From: Saccharospirillaceae bacterium
GTDB lineage: Bacteria > Pseudomonadota > Gammaproteobacteria > Pseudomonadales > Oceanobacteraceae
Direction: 5' to 3'
Length of the DNA stretch: 64,000 nt
Assembly (NCBI GenBank): GCA_021208685.1
Contig: JAJOJJ010000011.1
Span: 1-64,000 of the forward strand
The translations under genes and the position numbers were made by a program. This document shows positions 28,447 to 37,373 of this stretch, piece after piece. The notes under the pieces are model-generated. The model was not told the origin of the DNA and searched no databases. It was given only the letters and a program-made list of their open reading frames with translations. Positions within the stretch are counted from its first letter, which is position 1, and each line of letters begins with the position of its first letter.

Positions 28447-29628
28447 TCAGCTGAGCGCTTTTTTGATACGGTTCAGAGCATCTTCCAGCGTTTTCATGCT
28501 GGTCGCGAACGACAGGCGCATGTAGCCTGGTGAACCAAAAGCTGAGCCGGGAACCAGTGCGACGCCGGCCTCCAGCAGCAGTTTTTCGGCAAAGTCGACA
28601 TCGTTATCGATACCGGCTTTTTCCATAGCACCTTTGACATTCGGGAAAGCATAGAACGCGCCGTCAGCCGGAATACAGCTGAAGCCCGGAATCTCGTTCA
28701 GGGTTTTTACCACGTAGTCATGGCGTTCTTTAAAGGCATCAACCATCGGCAGTACGCAGTCGCGGCCGCCATTCAGGGCCGCTTCGGCTGCTACCTGAGA
28801 AATGGAGGTCGGATTCGATGTGCTTTGCGACTGCACTTTCTTCATCGCGCCGATCAGCTTCGCCGGACCTGCCGCATAGCCGATACGCCAGCCGGTCATG
28901 CTGTAGGCTTTGGATACACCATTCAGAACAATGGTGCGGTCGTACAGGTCAGGGCAGACCGTGAGAATGTTTTCGAAGGCGAAATCCGCCCACCAGATGT
29001 ATTCGTACATGTCATCGGTAGCCACCAGTACATGCGGATGTTTGCGCAGTACGTCACCCAGCGCCTTCAGCTCTTCGGCTGTGTAGGCTACGCCGGAAGG
29101 ATTGGATGGGCTGTTCAGTACCACCAGTTTGGTTTGTGGGGTGATCGCCGCTGCCAGTTGCTCCGGGGTGATTTTAAAACGGGTGCTTTCGTCGGTTTCG
29201 ATAATCACCGGTACGCCACCGGCAATCACGACCATATCCGGGTAGGAAACCCAGTAAGGCGCAGGAATAACGACTTCATCCCCAGGATTGATGAAGGCCA
29301 GGGCGAGGTTAAAGAAACTCTGCTTGCCTCCGCAGGACACCAGAATCTGGTTGGCTTCGTAGCTCAGGCCGTTGTCTTTCTGCAGTTTGTTGATAATCGC
29401 TTTTTTCAGACCCGGGGTACCGTCCACCGCAGTGTATTTGGTAAAGCCGTTGTTAATAGCCTCAACCGCCGCCTGCTTGATATGCTCGGGGGTATCGAAA
29501 TCCGGCTCACCGGCGCCCAGGCCAATAATGTCTTTGCCTGCTGCCTTGAGTTCGGCTGCACGGTTAGTCACGGCCAGTGTTGGGGAAGGCTTGATCTGTT
29601 GAACGCGATCAGACAATTGCAGATCCAA
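28447..29628 (-). CDS. Pyridoxal-phosphate aspartate aminotransferase, class I (AspC/AatA type)
   Basis: Transaminase of 393 residues. The N-terminus DLQLSDRVQQIKPSPTLAV is typical of the Ib aspartate aminotransferases. Other motifs are LGAGEPDFDTPEHIK, NSPSNPSGVAYT, the PLP Lys in NGVSKAYSMTGWRIGYAAG, and the C-terminal SFATSMKTLEDALNRI. I chose the TTG at 29628 with GAGGA upstream; an open frame of 43 more residues runs across the uvrB promoter region but has no family similarity. It is divergent from uvrB. The ATG-less start is unusual but gives the family's standard length. Confidence 0.85.
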   Translation of the reverse strand: MDLQLSDRVQQIKPSPTLAVTNRAAELKAAGKDIIGLGAGEPDFDTPEHIKQAAVEAINNGFTKYTAVDGTPGLKKAIINKLQKDNGLSYEANQILVSCGGKQSFFNLALAFINPGDEVVIPAPYWVSYPDMVVIAGGVPVIIETDESTRFKITPEQLAAAITPQTKLVVLNSPSNPSGVAYTAEELKALGDVLRKHPHVLVATDDMYEYIWWADFAFENILTVCPDLYDRTIVLNGVSKAYSMTGWRIGYAAGPAKLIGAMKKVQSQSTSNPTSISQVAAEAALNGGRDCVLPMVDAFKERHDYVVKTLNEIPGFSCIPADGAFYAFPNVKGAMEKAGIDNDVDFAEKLLLEAGVALVPGSAFGSPGYMRLSFATSMKTLEDALNRIKKALS

Positions 29629-29744
29629 AATGTGTATCCTCAATAACGCGATGGTCGGCGGCAGAAACGGGCGTAAAGCGCCAAGTCCTGCCGGTAAAAA
29701 AAACCGTATAATGCTACTTGATTTAACCTTTGACTGGAATCCTG

Positions 29745-31775
29745 ATGAGCAAGGCATTTGAGCTTTCTGCCAAATATTCTCCCGCCGGTGATCAGCCGGA
29801 AGCGATCCGCCAGCTGGTCGGTGGTATTAATGCCGGTTTGCTGAAGCAAACCCTGCTGGGCGTCACCGGTTCGGGCAAGACCTACACTATGGCTAATGTG
29901 ATCGCTCAGTGTCAGCGACCTGCCATTATCATGGCCCATAACAAGACGCTGGCGGCCCAGCTGTACGGTGAGTTTAAGGAGTTTTTCCCCAATAATGCGG
30001 TCGAGTATTTCGTCTCTTACTACGACTACTACCAACCGGAAGCCTATGTGCCGTCCTCCGATACCTTTATCGACAAAGACGCTTCGGTTAACGAGCACAT
30101 TGAGCAGATGCGGTTGTCTGCAACCAAAGCGCTGATGGAGCGGCGCGATGCAGTGATTGTGGCCACGGTATCGGCGATTTATGGTCTGGGTGATCCGGAC
30201 TCCTATCTGAAAATGATGCTGCATATCGTGCGTGGCGATCGTCTTGATCAGCGCACCGTGCTGCGCCGCCTGGCTGAGCTGCAATACACCCGTAATGATA
30301 TGGATTTTCACCGCGGTACTTACCGGGTGCGCGGTGATGTGATTGATGTTTTTCCGGCGGAGAGTGATGACGAGGCGGTGCGCATAGAGCTGTTCGATGA
30401 TGAAGTGGAACAGATCAGCAGCTTCGACCCGCTGACCGGTGAGGTGCTGAACCGTCTGGCGCGGGTAACTATTTATCCGAAAACCCACTATGTGACGCCG
30501 CGTCAGCGCATTCTCGATGCCGTTGAAGGCATTAAAGTTGAACTGGAAGAACGCCTGCAGTATTACCGCGATAACAATTTGCTGGTGGAAGCGCAGCGGC
30601 TCGAACAGCGTACCCGTTACGATATTGAGATGATGCAGGAGCTGGGTTATTGCTCAGGCATCGAAAACTACTCGCGTTATTTATCCGGGCGCGAAGAGGG
30701 CGCGCCACCGCCAACGCTGTTTGATTATATTCCTGATGACGCGCTGGTGTTTGTCGACGAATCCCATGTGACCATTCCCCAGATTGGCGGTATGTATCGC
30801 GGCGACCGTTCGCGCAAAGAAACCCTGGTACAGTTTGGTTTCCGGCTGCCGTCGGCGCTGGATAACCGGCCAATGCGCTTTGAGGAATGGGAAGCCATTG
30901 TGCCGCAATGCATTTTTGTGTCGGCGACACCGGGCAATTATGAAAAAGAACATCAGGATGCCGTGGTTGAGCAGGTGGTGCGCCCGACTGGCCTGATTGA
31001 TCCGGAAATTGAAGTGCGCCCGGCCACTGGTCAGGTAGACGATGTGCTGCATGAATTGCGCGAGCGCGTGGCCAATGGCGAACGTATTCTGATTACCGTG
31101 CTGACCAAGCGCATGGCCGAAGACCTGACCGAATTTTTGCTCGAGCAGGGTATTCGGGTGCGTTATCTGCACTCCGATATTGATACCGTCGAGCGGGTGG
31201 AAATTATCCGCGACCTGCGTCTGGGCGAGTTTGACGTGTTGGTGGGTATTAACTTATTACGGGAAGGCCTGGATATTCCGGAAGTGTCGCTGGTGGCGAT
31301 TTTCGATGCCGATAAAGAAGGCTTCCTGCGTTCTGAACGCTCGCTGATTCAGACCATTGGCCGGGCTGCACGTAACCTGAACGGTAAGGCCATTCTCTAT
31401 GCGGACCGCATGACCGACTCCATGCAGAAGGCCATCGATGAAACCGACCGCCGCCGTGAAAAACAGGTGGCTTTCAATACCGAGCATGGCATTACTCCGG
31501 TTGGTGTGACCAAGTCGGTGGAGGATATTCTCGAAGCGGCGCCACCGCCGGGTAAAAAAGGCAAAGGTAAAACCCGTGGGCGTAAAGTGGCTGAAGATCA
31601 GGCCGGTTATGCAGCCGATGACTGGCAGGCACTGTCTGCCGCTGAGCTGGTTAAACGTGTGGCTAACGTCGAAGACCAAATGTTTAAAGCCGCCAGGGAT
31701 CTGAATTTTGAAGAGGCGGCCCGTCTGCGTGACTTATTGCATCAAATGAAAAATAAAGTGATCGAGAACAGCTGA
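29745..31775 (+). CDS. uvrB: Excinuclease ABC subunit B
   Basis: DNA-damage recognition helicase of nucleotide excision repair, 676 residues. The Walker A motif [12 protein letters not shown] is near residue 39. The damage-inserting beta-hairpin region [20 protein letters not shown] follows. Other motifs are [17 protein letters not shown], the helicase VI region QTIGRAARN, and the C-terminal UVR motif [11 protein letters not shown] that binds UvrC. The start is the ATG at 29745 ([11 protein letters not shown]). No LexA-like CTGT-N8-ACAG box is visible upstream. Confidence 0.96.
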   Translation: MSKAFELSAKYSPAGDQPEAIRQLVGGINAGLLKQTLLGVTGSGKTYTMANVIAQCQRPAIIMAHNKTLAAQLYGEFKEFFPNNAVEYFVSYYDYYQPEAYVPSSDTFIDKDASVNEHIEQMRLSATKALMERRDAVIVATVSAIYGLGDPDSYLKMMLHIVRGDRLDQRTVLRRLAELQYTRNDMDFHRGTYRVRGDVIDVFPAESDDEAVRIELFDDEVEQISSFDPLTGEVLNRLARVTIYPKTHYVTPRQRILDAVEGIKVELEERLQYYRDNNLLVEAQRLEQRTRYDIEMMQELGYCSGIENYSRYLSGREEGAPPPTLFDYIPDDALVFVDESHVTIPQIGGMYRGDRSRKETLVQFGFRLPSALDNRPMRFEEWEAIVPQCIFVSATPGNYEKEHQDAVVEQVVRPTGLIDPEIEVRPATGQVDDVLHELRERVANGERILITVLTKRMAEDLTEFLLEQGIRVRYLHSDIDTVERVEIIRDLRLGEFDVLVGINLLREGLDIPEVSLVAIFDADKEGFLRSERSLIQTIGRAARNLNGKAILYADRMTDSMQKAIDETDRRREKQVAFNTEHGITPVGVTKSVEDILEAAPPPGKKGKGKTRGRKVAEDQAGYAADDWQALSAAELVKRVANVEDQMFKAARDLNFEEAARLRDLLHQMKNKVIENS

Positions 31776-31837
31776 GGCTGTTCCCGAGCCTCTTTATGTA
31801 ACCTTATCAAACAACGCGCTCTGTTGTGTCCTTCCTT

Positions 31838-31868
31838 AAGGCACCACTGAATTATTCAGAGGTGCCTT
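31838..31868. repeat. Long near-perfect hairpin downstream of uvrB
   Basis: Inverted repeat AAGGCACC-a-CTGAA-tta-TTCAG-a-GGTGCCTT: 13 of 14 arm bases pair, with a three-base loop. No T tract follows, so it is not a typical intrinsic terminator. It lies 60 bp after uvrB and 70 bp before the next gene. Confidence 0.6.
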
Positions 31869-31938
31869 GAATACTAAATTACTTAATTGTCACTATAGCG
31901 TCATAGTTTCCGTTTAACCTCTGCAACGATTATAGAGT

Positions 31939-32817
31939 ATGCAGGGATTGCGTCATGATTCGTCTCTTGTGTGTTGTTGCATTTTTTTCACAAGCTTTGC
32001 CGGTGCTGATCCGCAGATTGTATCGCGCGAGTATAAAATGATGCTGGATGCAGCAAAGTTCAGCTACAGCTCAGAATATGATGATGTTCAGGAGCTCATT
32101 GATCTTGTAAAACCCTCAATAGAACAGGCTCTGAACCGTAACGTGACTGGCAGTCTGCAGCTTGCTGAGCAGCGGATGGTTAGGTTTTATGACGTCGCGG
32201 GGCGTTGTGATCTTAATCGTGCGGGATATTCATTCCGTGAAAGAATTGATAATAACCTTTCAGAAATCACGTTAAAGTTCCGCAGCCCTGATCGTTATAT
32301 CGCTTATTTTGAAGATGTTTCATCGTTGACCAGTGGGGCAGAAACCAAGCTGGAAGCCGATATCGGTAAAGGTACAGAAAACCCCGTTAAAATTATTTAC
32401 GGACATTCCACGAAAGTACCTAATACCCGAACCATTAATAAAGTGGATGATATTCATGCTCACTTTCCGGGGTTTAAAAATAACTATTCATTGGACGACA
32501 ATCTCAGTCTGAGTCTGGTTGGTAATCTTATTATTCGGGAGCGCGTTTACAATAATGTGTTCATTGATCTCGGCCAGTTTGACGCCGAAATCAGCGTTAG
32601 TCTGTGGTATGCCAATCCTCTCTCTCACACTGATGTTCCGCTTATTGCTGAACTGTCATTTAAATACAAAGACAGCTCTGCGAACGATACGCGCAAAGTC
32701 GTTAACCGTGCTCTGGAAGCGTTTTCAGCAATACAAGGGCTGACTTCATGGGCAGATTCTGCGGCCCTCACCAAAACCCGCTTTGTATATCAATACGATT
32801 CTTCATTTTGCAATTGA
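31939..32817 (+). CDS. Exported protein with CYTH/triphosphate-tunnel-like pattern
   Basis: A 292-residue protein of unknown role. A hydrophobic start (LVCCCIFFTSFAGADP) suggests a signal peptide cleaved near residue 22. The mature part shows, in order, SREYKMMLD, RFYDVAGRCDLNRAGYSFRE, EITLKFRSPD, ETKLEADI, a later LIIRERV and IAELSFKYK. This order (E-x-K, YD, R-x-R, LK, E-x-E, E-x-x-FK) resembles CYTH-domain triphosphate enzymes, which are normally cytoplasmic. It is 21 bp ahead of the lipoprotein gene at 32839. The fold is inference from pattern, and the substrate is unknown. It is moderately AT-rich. Confidence 0.55.
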   Translation: MQGLRHDSSLVCCCIFFTSFAGADPQIVSREYKMMLDAAKFSYSSEYDDVQELIDLVKPSIEQALNRNVTGSLQLAEQRMVRFYDVAGRCDLNRAGYSFRERIDNNLSEITLKFRSPDRYIAYFEDVSSLTSGAETKLEADIGKGTENPVKIIYGHSTKVPNTRTINKVDDIHAHFPGFKNNYSLDDNLSLSLVGNLIIRERVYNNVFIDLGQFDAEISVSLWYANPLSHTDVPLIAELSFKYKDSSANDTRKVVNRALEAFSAIQGLTSWADSAALTKTRFVYQYDSSFCN

Positions 32818-32838
32818 TCAATACCAGGAAATACCGAT

Positions 32839-34281
32839 ATGTCGACGAATAAAACTCTTCTTGCAACTCTTATTACAGCTTTCGCGCTCACGGGTTGTGG
32901 CGCTGATGATGACAATAATAATGCTGAGGGCGCCTTTTACGAAAAGGTTGCTGCGGATGGGGCTTCTCTCCCGTACTCGGTGCTGCGTGCCGATCTGATT
33001 GACCACAAAACAGCACTGCCTTTTGAAGTGCGCAATGGTGGTTTTGGTTCGGCGATGTTTAAGGATCCAAAGAATCCCAATCGTTTCTATGCAATGACTG
33101 ATCGCGGACCGAATGCTGTTTTTACCGGCGAATATGGCAAAGGCATCAAGTTCCCTGCTGCGGACTATACACCGCGCATTGGACTGTTTGAGATCAGTAA
33201 TGAAGGAAAAATCAGTCTGATCAGCACAACGCTGATGAAGCGTCCTGATGGCACGCCTATTTCAGGACTGCCGAATACCTCTGATCTTGGTGGTACCGGT
33301 GAAACGCCATATAACGCCGATGGTTCGCCGGTTCTTGTTGATCCGACCAGGCCTTATGATGCAGAAATCAATCCTCTGAAGCTTGATAATTATGGACTTG
33401 ATTCAGAAGGTCTGGTGGTTCTGAGTGATGGCAGCTTTTGGGTCTCAGATGAATACGGCCCACACATGGTTCACTTTAACGCAGAAGGTGTTGAGATCGG
33501 CCGCATTAATCCATTCGCAGGTGACGCCCGTAATACTCATACTCTGCCTGCTGAATTTGGCTACCGTCGTGCGAATCGTGGTATGGAAGGTTTGGCCATT
33601 ACCCCCGACGAGAAAACCCTGGTCGGAATTATGCAATCGACCATGCAACTGCCGTCAAAAGCCGTTCAGGATCTGGATATTACCCGTATTGTAACCGTTG
33701 ATATTGCAACAGGAAGCGTTCATCAGTACCTGTACAAACAAGAGAAAAAGCAAAACTCAAACTCTGAAATCATGGCGCTGAGCAATCATGAATTCATTCT
33801 GATTGAGCGCGATGGCAGCTTCCTGTATGGCGGCCCTAAAGGGGCAGAAGCTGCAAAGCCGGATGCGATGAAGCATGTATACCGTATTGATTTACGTACA
33901 GGTACCGATCTTGAATCTATTACGCTGAGTTCTGTGATGACGCAGGATGAAGAACTCGGTTTGCTGATCAATGGTAAAACGCTTGAACAGCAGGTATTAG
34001 AGGGAGGGTGGGAGAGCCTGGCTCAGAACAATATTCTCCCGGTTAAGAAGACACTGGTGGCGGACATGGTGGCCGAAGTGAATTATCCGCACGATAAAAT
34101 GGAAGGCTTGTGGATCATCAATGAGCAATATCTGGGCGTGCTCAATGATGATGACTTTGCAACCTGGTCAACCAGCGGCAAGCTTGAACAGAAGATGCTT
34201 GATACCAATACCGTTGATGGCAATCGTCTTTATATCGTACCGGCCGATCTGTCTGTCACCGCTCCGTCTGCTGCAGAGTAA
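32839..34281 (+). CDS. Phytase-like esterase family lipoprotein
   Basis: A 480-residue lipoprotein: the signal peptide LLATLITAFALTGCG has the lipobox LTGC with Cys near residue 20. The mature part carries the phytase-like (PF13449-type) repeats: GGFGSAMFKDPKNPNRFYAM, TDRGPNA, LDSEGLVVLSDGSFWVSDEY, NRGMEGLAITPDEKTL. Such proteins form a beta-propeller and are annotated as esterase-like activity of phytase; true activity is unproven. It is probably cotranscribed with the exported CYTH-like gene 21 bp upstream, hinting at a shared phosphate-related role outside the cytoplasm. Confidence 0.78.
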   Translation: MSTNKTLLATLITAFALTGCGADDDNNNAEGAFYEKVAADGASLPYSVLRADLIDHKTALPFEVRNGGFGSAMFKDPKNPNRFYAMTDRGPNAVFTGEYGKGIKFPAADYTPRIGLFEISNEGKISLISTTLMKRPDGTPISGLPNTSDLGGTGETPYNADGSPVLVDPTRPYDAEINPLKLDNYGLDSEGLVVLSDGSFWVSDEYGPHMVHFNAEGVEIGRINPFAGDARNTHTLPAEFGYRRANRGMEGLAITPDEKTLVGIMQSTMQLPSKAVQDLDITRIVTVDIATGSVHQYLYKQEKKQNSNSEIMALSNHEFILIERDGSFLYGGPKGAEAAKPDAMKHVYRIDLRTGTDLESITLSSVMTQDEELGLLINGKTLEQQVLEGGWESLAQNNILPVKKTLVADMVAEVNYPHDKMEGLWIINEQYLGVLNDDDFATWSTSGKLEQKMLDTNTVDGNRLYIVPADLSVTAPSAAE

Positions 34282-34382
34282 TGATGCGATAGAGGTTCGG
34301 AGCGGCTTTTGTTATGGCTGGCGTCAGGATTCAGTCCGGCAATGCCAGTCATGACACAAGGCAGCGGTGAACGGATTGATCT

Positions 34383-34879
34383 CTTTTCATCACAGGGTCA
34401 CTGAACGACGGCCATCACAGGCCGTCATGTGTGTGTGGTAATCCATCCCTTGATGCCTACCTCAAACGTCAGGTCCGTCAGGATGTAAAGCGCAGTATTG
34501 CCCGTGTCTGTATGGCGACAAAGCCGGATAACGAGTCCGGCATTGTTGGCTATTACACACTCAGTACCCTGTCTGTTGATCTTTCTTTCTTGCCTTCTGA
34601 CCTGCTGAAAAAACTCCGCAGACATCCGCTGTCAGCAGCATTAATCGGGCGAATTGCAGTCTCTGAACAGAATCAGGGGATTGGCGCTCTTCAGCGTGTT
34701 GATGCTATTAACGAACCATCGCAGTGAGTTTAAACCTTGGTATTTATGCCGTGGCGGTGGATGCCATTGACGATAAAGCGGCCGATTTCTATCAAAAATC
34801 CGGATTTATCCGACTGGCAAAAGGCGATAACCGCTGGCTTCTTCCATTGAGTGCCTTTGCTGGTTGGTCGGGCTTGTAG
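34383..34879 (+). pseudogene. GNAT-family acetyltransferase toxin-like gene, frameshifted
   Basis: Translation shows a TacT-like GNAT: CGNPSLDAYLKRQ, GIVGYYTLSTLSVDLS, IGRIAVSEQNQGIG in one frame to 34735. The end AVDAIDDKAADFYQKSGF continues in another frame to the TAG at 34877-34879. Adding one C after 34712 restores NRTIAVSLNLGIYAVAVDA. No ATG or GTG opens the frame upstream of 34431, so the first residues (normally about 20) are also damaged or start unusually. No ribbon-helix-helix antitoxin gene is seen upstream. These GNAT toxins acetylate aminoacyl-tRNA in type II toxin-antitoxin pairs; here it is a remnant beside the prophage. Confidence 0.7.
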
Positions 34880-34998
34880 TGACTGCTTTGGTTCTGCAGT
34901 GTCACCTTTTACTAACAGGCTGTTGATTCCTTCGCGTCGCTGTTGCTTTCTCGGGGTATCAGCAGGAGACGGGCAGTGGCGTTGTTCTGTCCGATGTT

Positions 34999-35091
34999 CA
35001 GAAACAAAAACAGCCGCTTATAAGCGACTGATTTGTAAGGTAATTCTGGTAGGACTAGCCAGATTCGAACTGGCGACCTCTACCATGTCAA
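34999..35091. repeat. Left attachment repeat (attL) with tRNA-Val 3' fragment
   Basis: A 93-bp copy identical to 45016-45108 except for one T/C change at 35019. It contains the last 45 nt of tRNA-Val (35047-35091, minus strand) and the tRNA's terminator hairpin (cgcttataagcg). The tRNA 5' half is absent here: after 35091 the sequence diverges from the intact gene. Confidence 0.92.
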
Positions 35092-35556
35092 AAAGATGGC
35101 CTAATAAGTCTATCTATATGATTTTAAAGGTTTTTTAGTATCTTTAATGGTGTGCCGCATTGTTGTAACATGATCGTTTTATGCTGCTTTTATTGCCAAT
35201 TCTGACTGTATATTTCTTTATGTGTTTCTTCAGGAAGGAGGTTGGTGAGGTGAGAGGCGGTATCCTTGGTTTTAATTTAAAGCAGATTTCGTGCCACTTA
35301 TTTTTTTGTGTGTGTTGGGGGAGGTGGAACTGGAGGCTTTGCTTTCTGTCCCAGTGGTAGGAAATTGTTGGTCAATGTGTGTATTATACCCATATAGACC
35401 GACTTGAAACGTCAGGTTTTTCTGTTCCTTTGAGCTAGGCTAGTTTTAGAGTGTAAGTATAAGTAAGCACGCGTGTTTATAAATGAGCACGCATACTAAT
35501 AAAGGGATAGTTGGAAGTGTTCTCTAGTCAAAAAAAACTTAGTCGGGTGTTAGACA
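35092..35556. promoter_or_regulatory. Non-coding left end of prophage with direct-repeat element
   Basis: About 465 bp without a gene. Near its right end are two copies of a 20-bp element at 35466-35485 and 35486-35505, each starting AGCACGC and agreeing at 15 of 20 positions. They lie about 50 bp before the first cargo gene and could be regulator sites or iterons. The rest shows T-rich and G-rich runs but no recognisable element. Confidence 0.4.
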
Positions 35557-35937
35557 ATGAGTAAAACCAGGGATCTTCTTCACGCAACAGGCGGTTTGTT
35601 GGACCTTAGTCGTTATGAGGCCAAGAAGTTTAAAAGCCGGTATCATCTTGATTTGTTTTATCATGTAGATGAAAGCGTAGAGTCTTGCTGGGAAGAAGTT
35701 GAGCTAGAACTTGCCCATGCGTATGTGCATATTCTACAGGGTGAGGGGCGTGATAAGTCTGCTTATGAGGCTTTGTCGAATTTATATGCCAATAAAACAC
35801 AATGTTCTATCGATAGCATTATTAGTAATAGTGTTGATCGTTTAGAGGAAGTTGTAAGTATTGGAACGGGAGATTCTTTCCGAGGGTTTGATCACATGCA
35901 GTCAAGATTGCACGGGGAGTGTTCGCGTGGAAGGTAG
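35557..35937 (+). CDS. Prophage cargo protein of unknown function
   Basis: A 126-residue soluble, acidic-to-neutral protein with no membrane segment or signal peptide. It looks mostly helical (LLDLSRYEAKKFKSRYHLDLF; WEEVELELAHAYVHILQGEG). I do not recognise a family. It is the first gene inside the left end of the prophage and overlaps the DUF2335-like gene by 11 bp when the latter starts at the GTG at 35927, so the two are translated together. Base composition is more AT-rich than the phage structural genes, suggesting separate acquisition. It may work with the DUF2335-like membrane protein. Confidence 0.65.
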   Translation: MSKTRDLLHATGGLLDLSRYEAKKFKSRYHLDLFYHVDESVESCWEEVELELAHAYVHILQGEGRDKSAYEALSNLYANKTQCSIDSIISNSVDRLEEVVSIGTGDSFRGFDHMQSRLHGECSRGR

Positions 35938-36562
35938 GGATAATTTAGAAACCAGTAAGGATCTGGGCGATTTCGATACAGAAAAGGACGAGAGGGCTGG
36001 TCATCCTGCGGACTCTGAGGAGCGGGTTAGCACTTTAAGTCATTCTGTTCGCTCTGGTGAGCATCTCGATGATGATATTGAAGATGCTTTGGAAGTAATC
36101 CAAAAGGACAATCCTGAAACAGCAGATAAGATGAAACATATGCTGTTTGCGGTACAGCAAACCTCACATAGAGGTCCTATGCCTTCTCCTGCGGATCTTC
36201 GAGATTACGCAAGTGTCCAAAAAGATCTCCCTGAGCGCATGATGAAAATGGCAGAAGATGCTCTGGCTTCAAAGTCAAGACATAATGACGCTCTTATAAA
36301 ATTGAAGGAACAAGAAATTGCTTTGCGCAATAAAGAAGCAGAGGTCCATTCTGTTGAGCATAAGCGTGAGACTGTCTTGCATGCAGTGCGATTAGTAGCG
36401 GCTTTTATTATTGCTTTAGTTTGTATTCTTGGTTCTTTCTGGATGGCGATAGAGGGGCATGAGGCTTTGGCTTGGACTTTAGGTGGAGCTACTGTTACGG
36501 CAATTGTTGCTTCTTTTCTATATCGGAAGATTAGTGATAACGGTAAAAATAGCGACGAATAA
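35927..36562 (+). CDS. DUF2335-like membrane protein, prophage cargo
   Basis: A 211-residue protein. The first 80 residues are acidic. Then comes SHRGPMPSPADLRDYASVQKD and an ERMMKMAEDALASKSRHN stretch, the DUF2335 pattern. A charged coiled-coil-like helix (LIKLKEQEIALRNKEAEVHS) follows, with two C-terminal membrane segments (VRLVAAFIIALVCILGSFWMA and ALAWTLGGATVTAIVASFLY) and a basic tail. I start at the GTG at 35927, preceded by GGGGAG at 35914-35919; an ATG at 35861 in frame would overlap the upstream gene by 77 bp. DUF2335 proteins are often found on phages and islands; their role is unknown. Confidence 0.7.
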   Translation: MEGRDNLETSKDLGDFDTEKDERAGHPADSEERVSTLSHSVRSGEHLDDDIEDALEVIQKDNPETADKMKHMLFAVQQTSHRGPMPSPADLRDYASVQKDLPERMMKMAEDALASKSRHNDALIKLKEQEIALRNKEAEVHSVEHKRETVLHAVRLVAAFIIALVCILGSFWMAIEGHEALAWTLGGATVTAIVASFLYRKISDNGKNSDE

Positions 36563-36612
36563 GTATTTTTCGTGCATTTTTATTGTCTCTATTTTTTTGC
36601 CAACTAGTGTCT

Positions 36613-37029
36613 TTAGTTGGCTATGGCTTCTGAGGAATACACTTCTGTAAGAAGCCACGTACAATTCTGTGTCATGGCTACTATCTCCTCCGGTCTTCTT
36701 TTTTTAACTATGCTTATGTATTCCTCTGTTTTTTCCTCTGCATTCTTTTTTTCTATCTGGTCGTAACCGTCGAATATCCCACGAAATACCTTGGCGTATT
36801 GCTTATTTTTTTCAGCGTTCTGTTCCAGAAAATCAAGATCATCTAATTTGTATTCGATGGCTTTTTCGAACATTTCGCCGTATTGCCGGTGTGTCTCTGC
36901 ACAGACCAGAATTTGAGAGGGTATGGTTTGGAAGTCAGTCAGTTTCACATCACCTGCTATTTCTTTAGTGCAGGCTGATAGAAAGATCGTTAGTGATAGG
37001 GGTATGGTAATCTTCTTTGGTCGAAACAT
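36613..37029 (-). CDS. Prophage lipoprotein of unknown function
   Basis: A 138-residue protein with a lipoprotein signal: basic MFRPKK, hydrophobic ITIPLSLTIFLSAC, lipobox LSAC with Cys near residue 20. The mature part is charged and helical (EKAIEYKLDDLDFLEQNAEKNKQ) and has two further Cys (VCAETHR and QNCTWLL). It lies 299 bp downstream of the repressor gene on the same strand, after an imperfect 150-bp duplication. AAGGAC about 9 bp ahead serves as ribosome binding site. As a repressor-operon gene it would be expressed in the lysogen, so it is a candidate for superinfection exclusion or host conversion. No family recognised. Confidence 0.65.
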   Translation of the reverse strand: MFRPKKITIPLSLTIFLSACTKEIAGDVKLTDFQTIPSQILVCAETHRQYGEMFEKAIEYKLDDLDFLEQNAEKNKQYAKVFRGIFDGYDQIEKKNAEEKTEEYISIVKKRRPEEIVAMTQNCTWLLTEVYSSEAIAN

Positions 37030-37373
37030 TTTAAAAGTCCTTTTTTAAATGTTTTTACAAGCCGCTACCATTTCCTTCTGTCAGCTGCATTTTGCGATTA
37101 CCCAGCCTCTGGATTTGACTTTAAGCTTGTTTGAGCCTTTTTAATCGTACTGAAAATTTGCCCAATTTTTGGTTTCTCTGCCTTATATTCTCGTACATAC
37201 CAGAAAATGAGGTGAGATTATTAGCGATATGGGGATGGTAATATTTGGGGGTCGAACATTTTAAAAGTCCTTATTTAAATGTCTTTTCAGGCCGCTACCA
37301 TTTCCATCTGCCAGCGGCTTTTTTGCGATTAGCCAACCTCGGGGGTTGGCTTTAAGCTTGTTTGAGCCCGTTT
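36991..37373. repeat. Imperfect 150-bp direct duplication (repressor end / lipoprotein start)
   Basis: Positions 36991-37142 and 37221-37373 align over about 150 bp at an offset of 230. Shared blocks are acattttaaaagtcctt, gccgctaccatttcc and tttaagcttgtttgagcc. Copy 1 contains the intact lipoprotein start and a remnant of the repressor 3' end. Copy 2 contains the intact repressor 3' end and a remnant of the lipoprotein start, in which one base is lost near the ATG. A stem GCCGCT/AGCGGC followed by T6 (37291-37324, plus strand) lies in copy 2. Confidence 0.75.

Noticed and set aside
29629-29744. LexA box upstream of uvrB
   Set aside because: No CTGT-N8-ACAG pattern is visible between aspartate aminotransferase and uvrB.
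34851-35138. Open frame on the plus strand containing GLARFELATSTMSK
   Set aside because: This is the well-known false protein made by translating the antisense strand of a tRNA 3' end, here the tRNA-Val fragment in attL.
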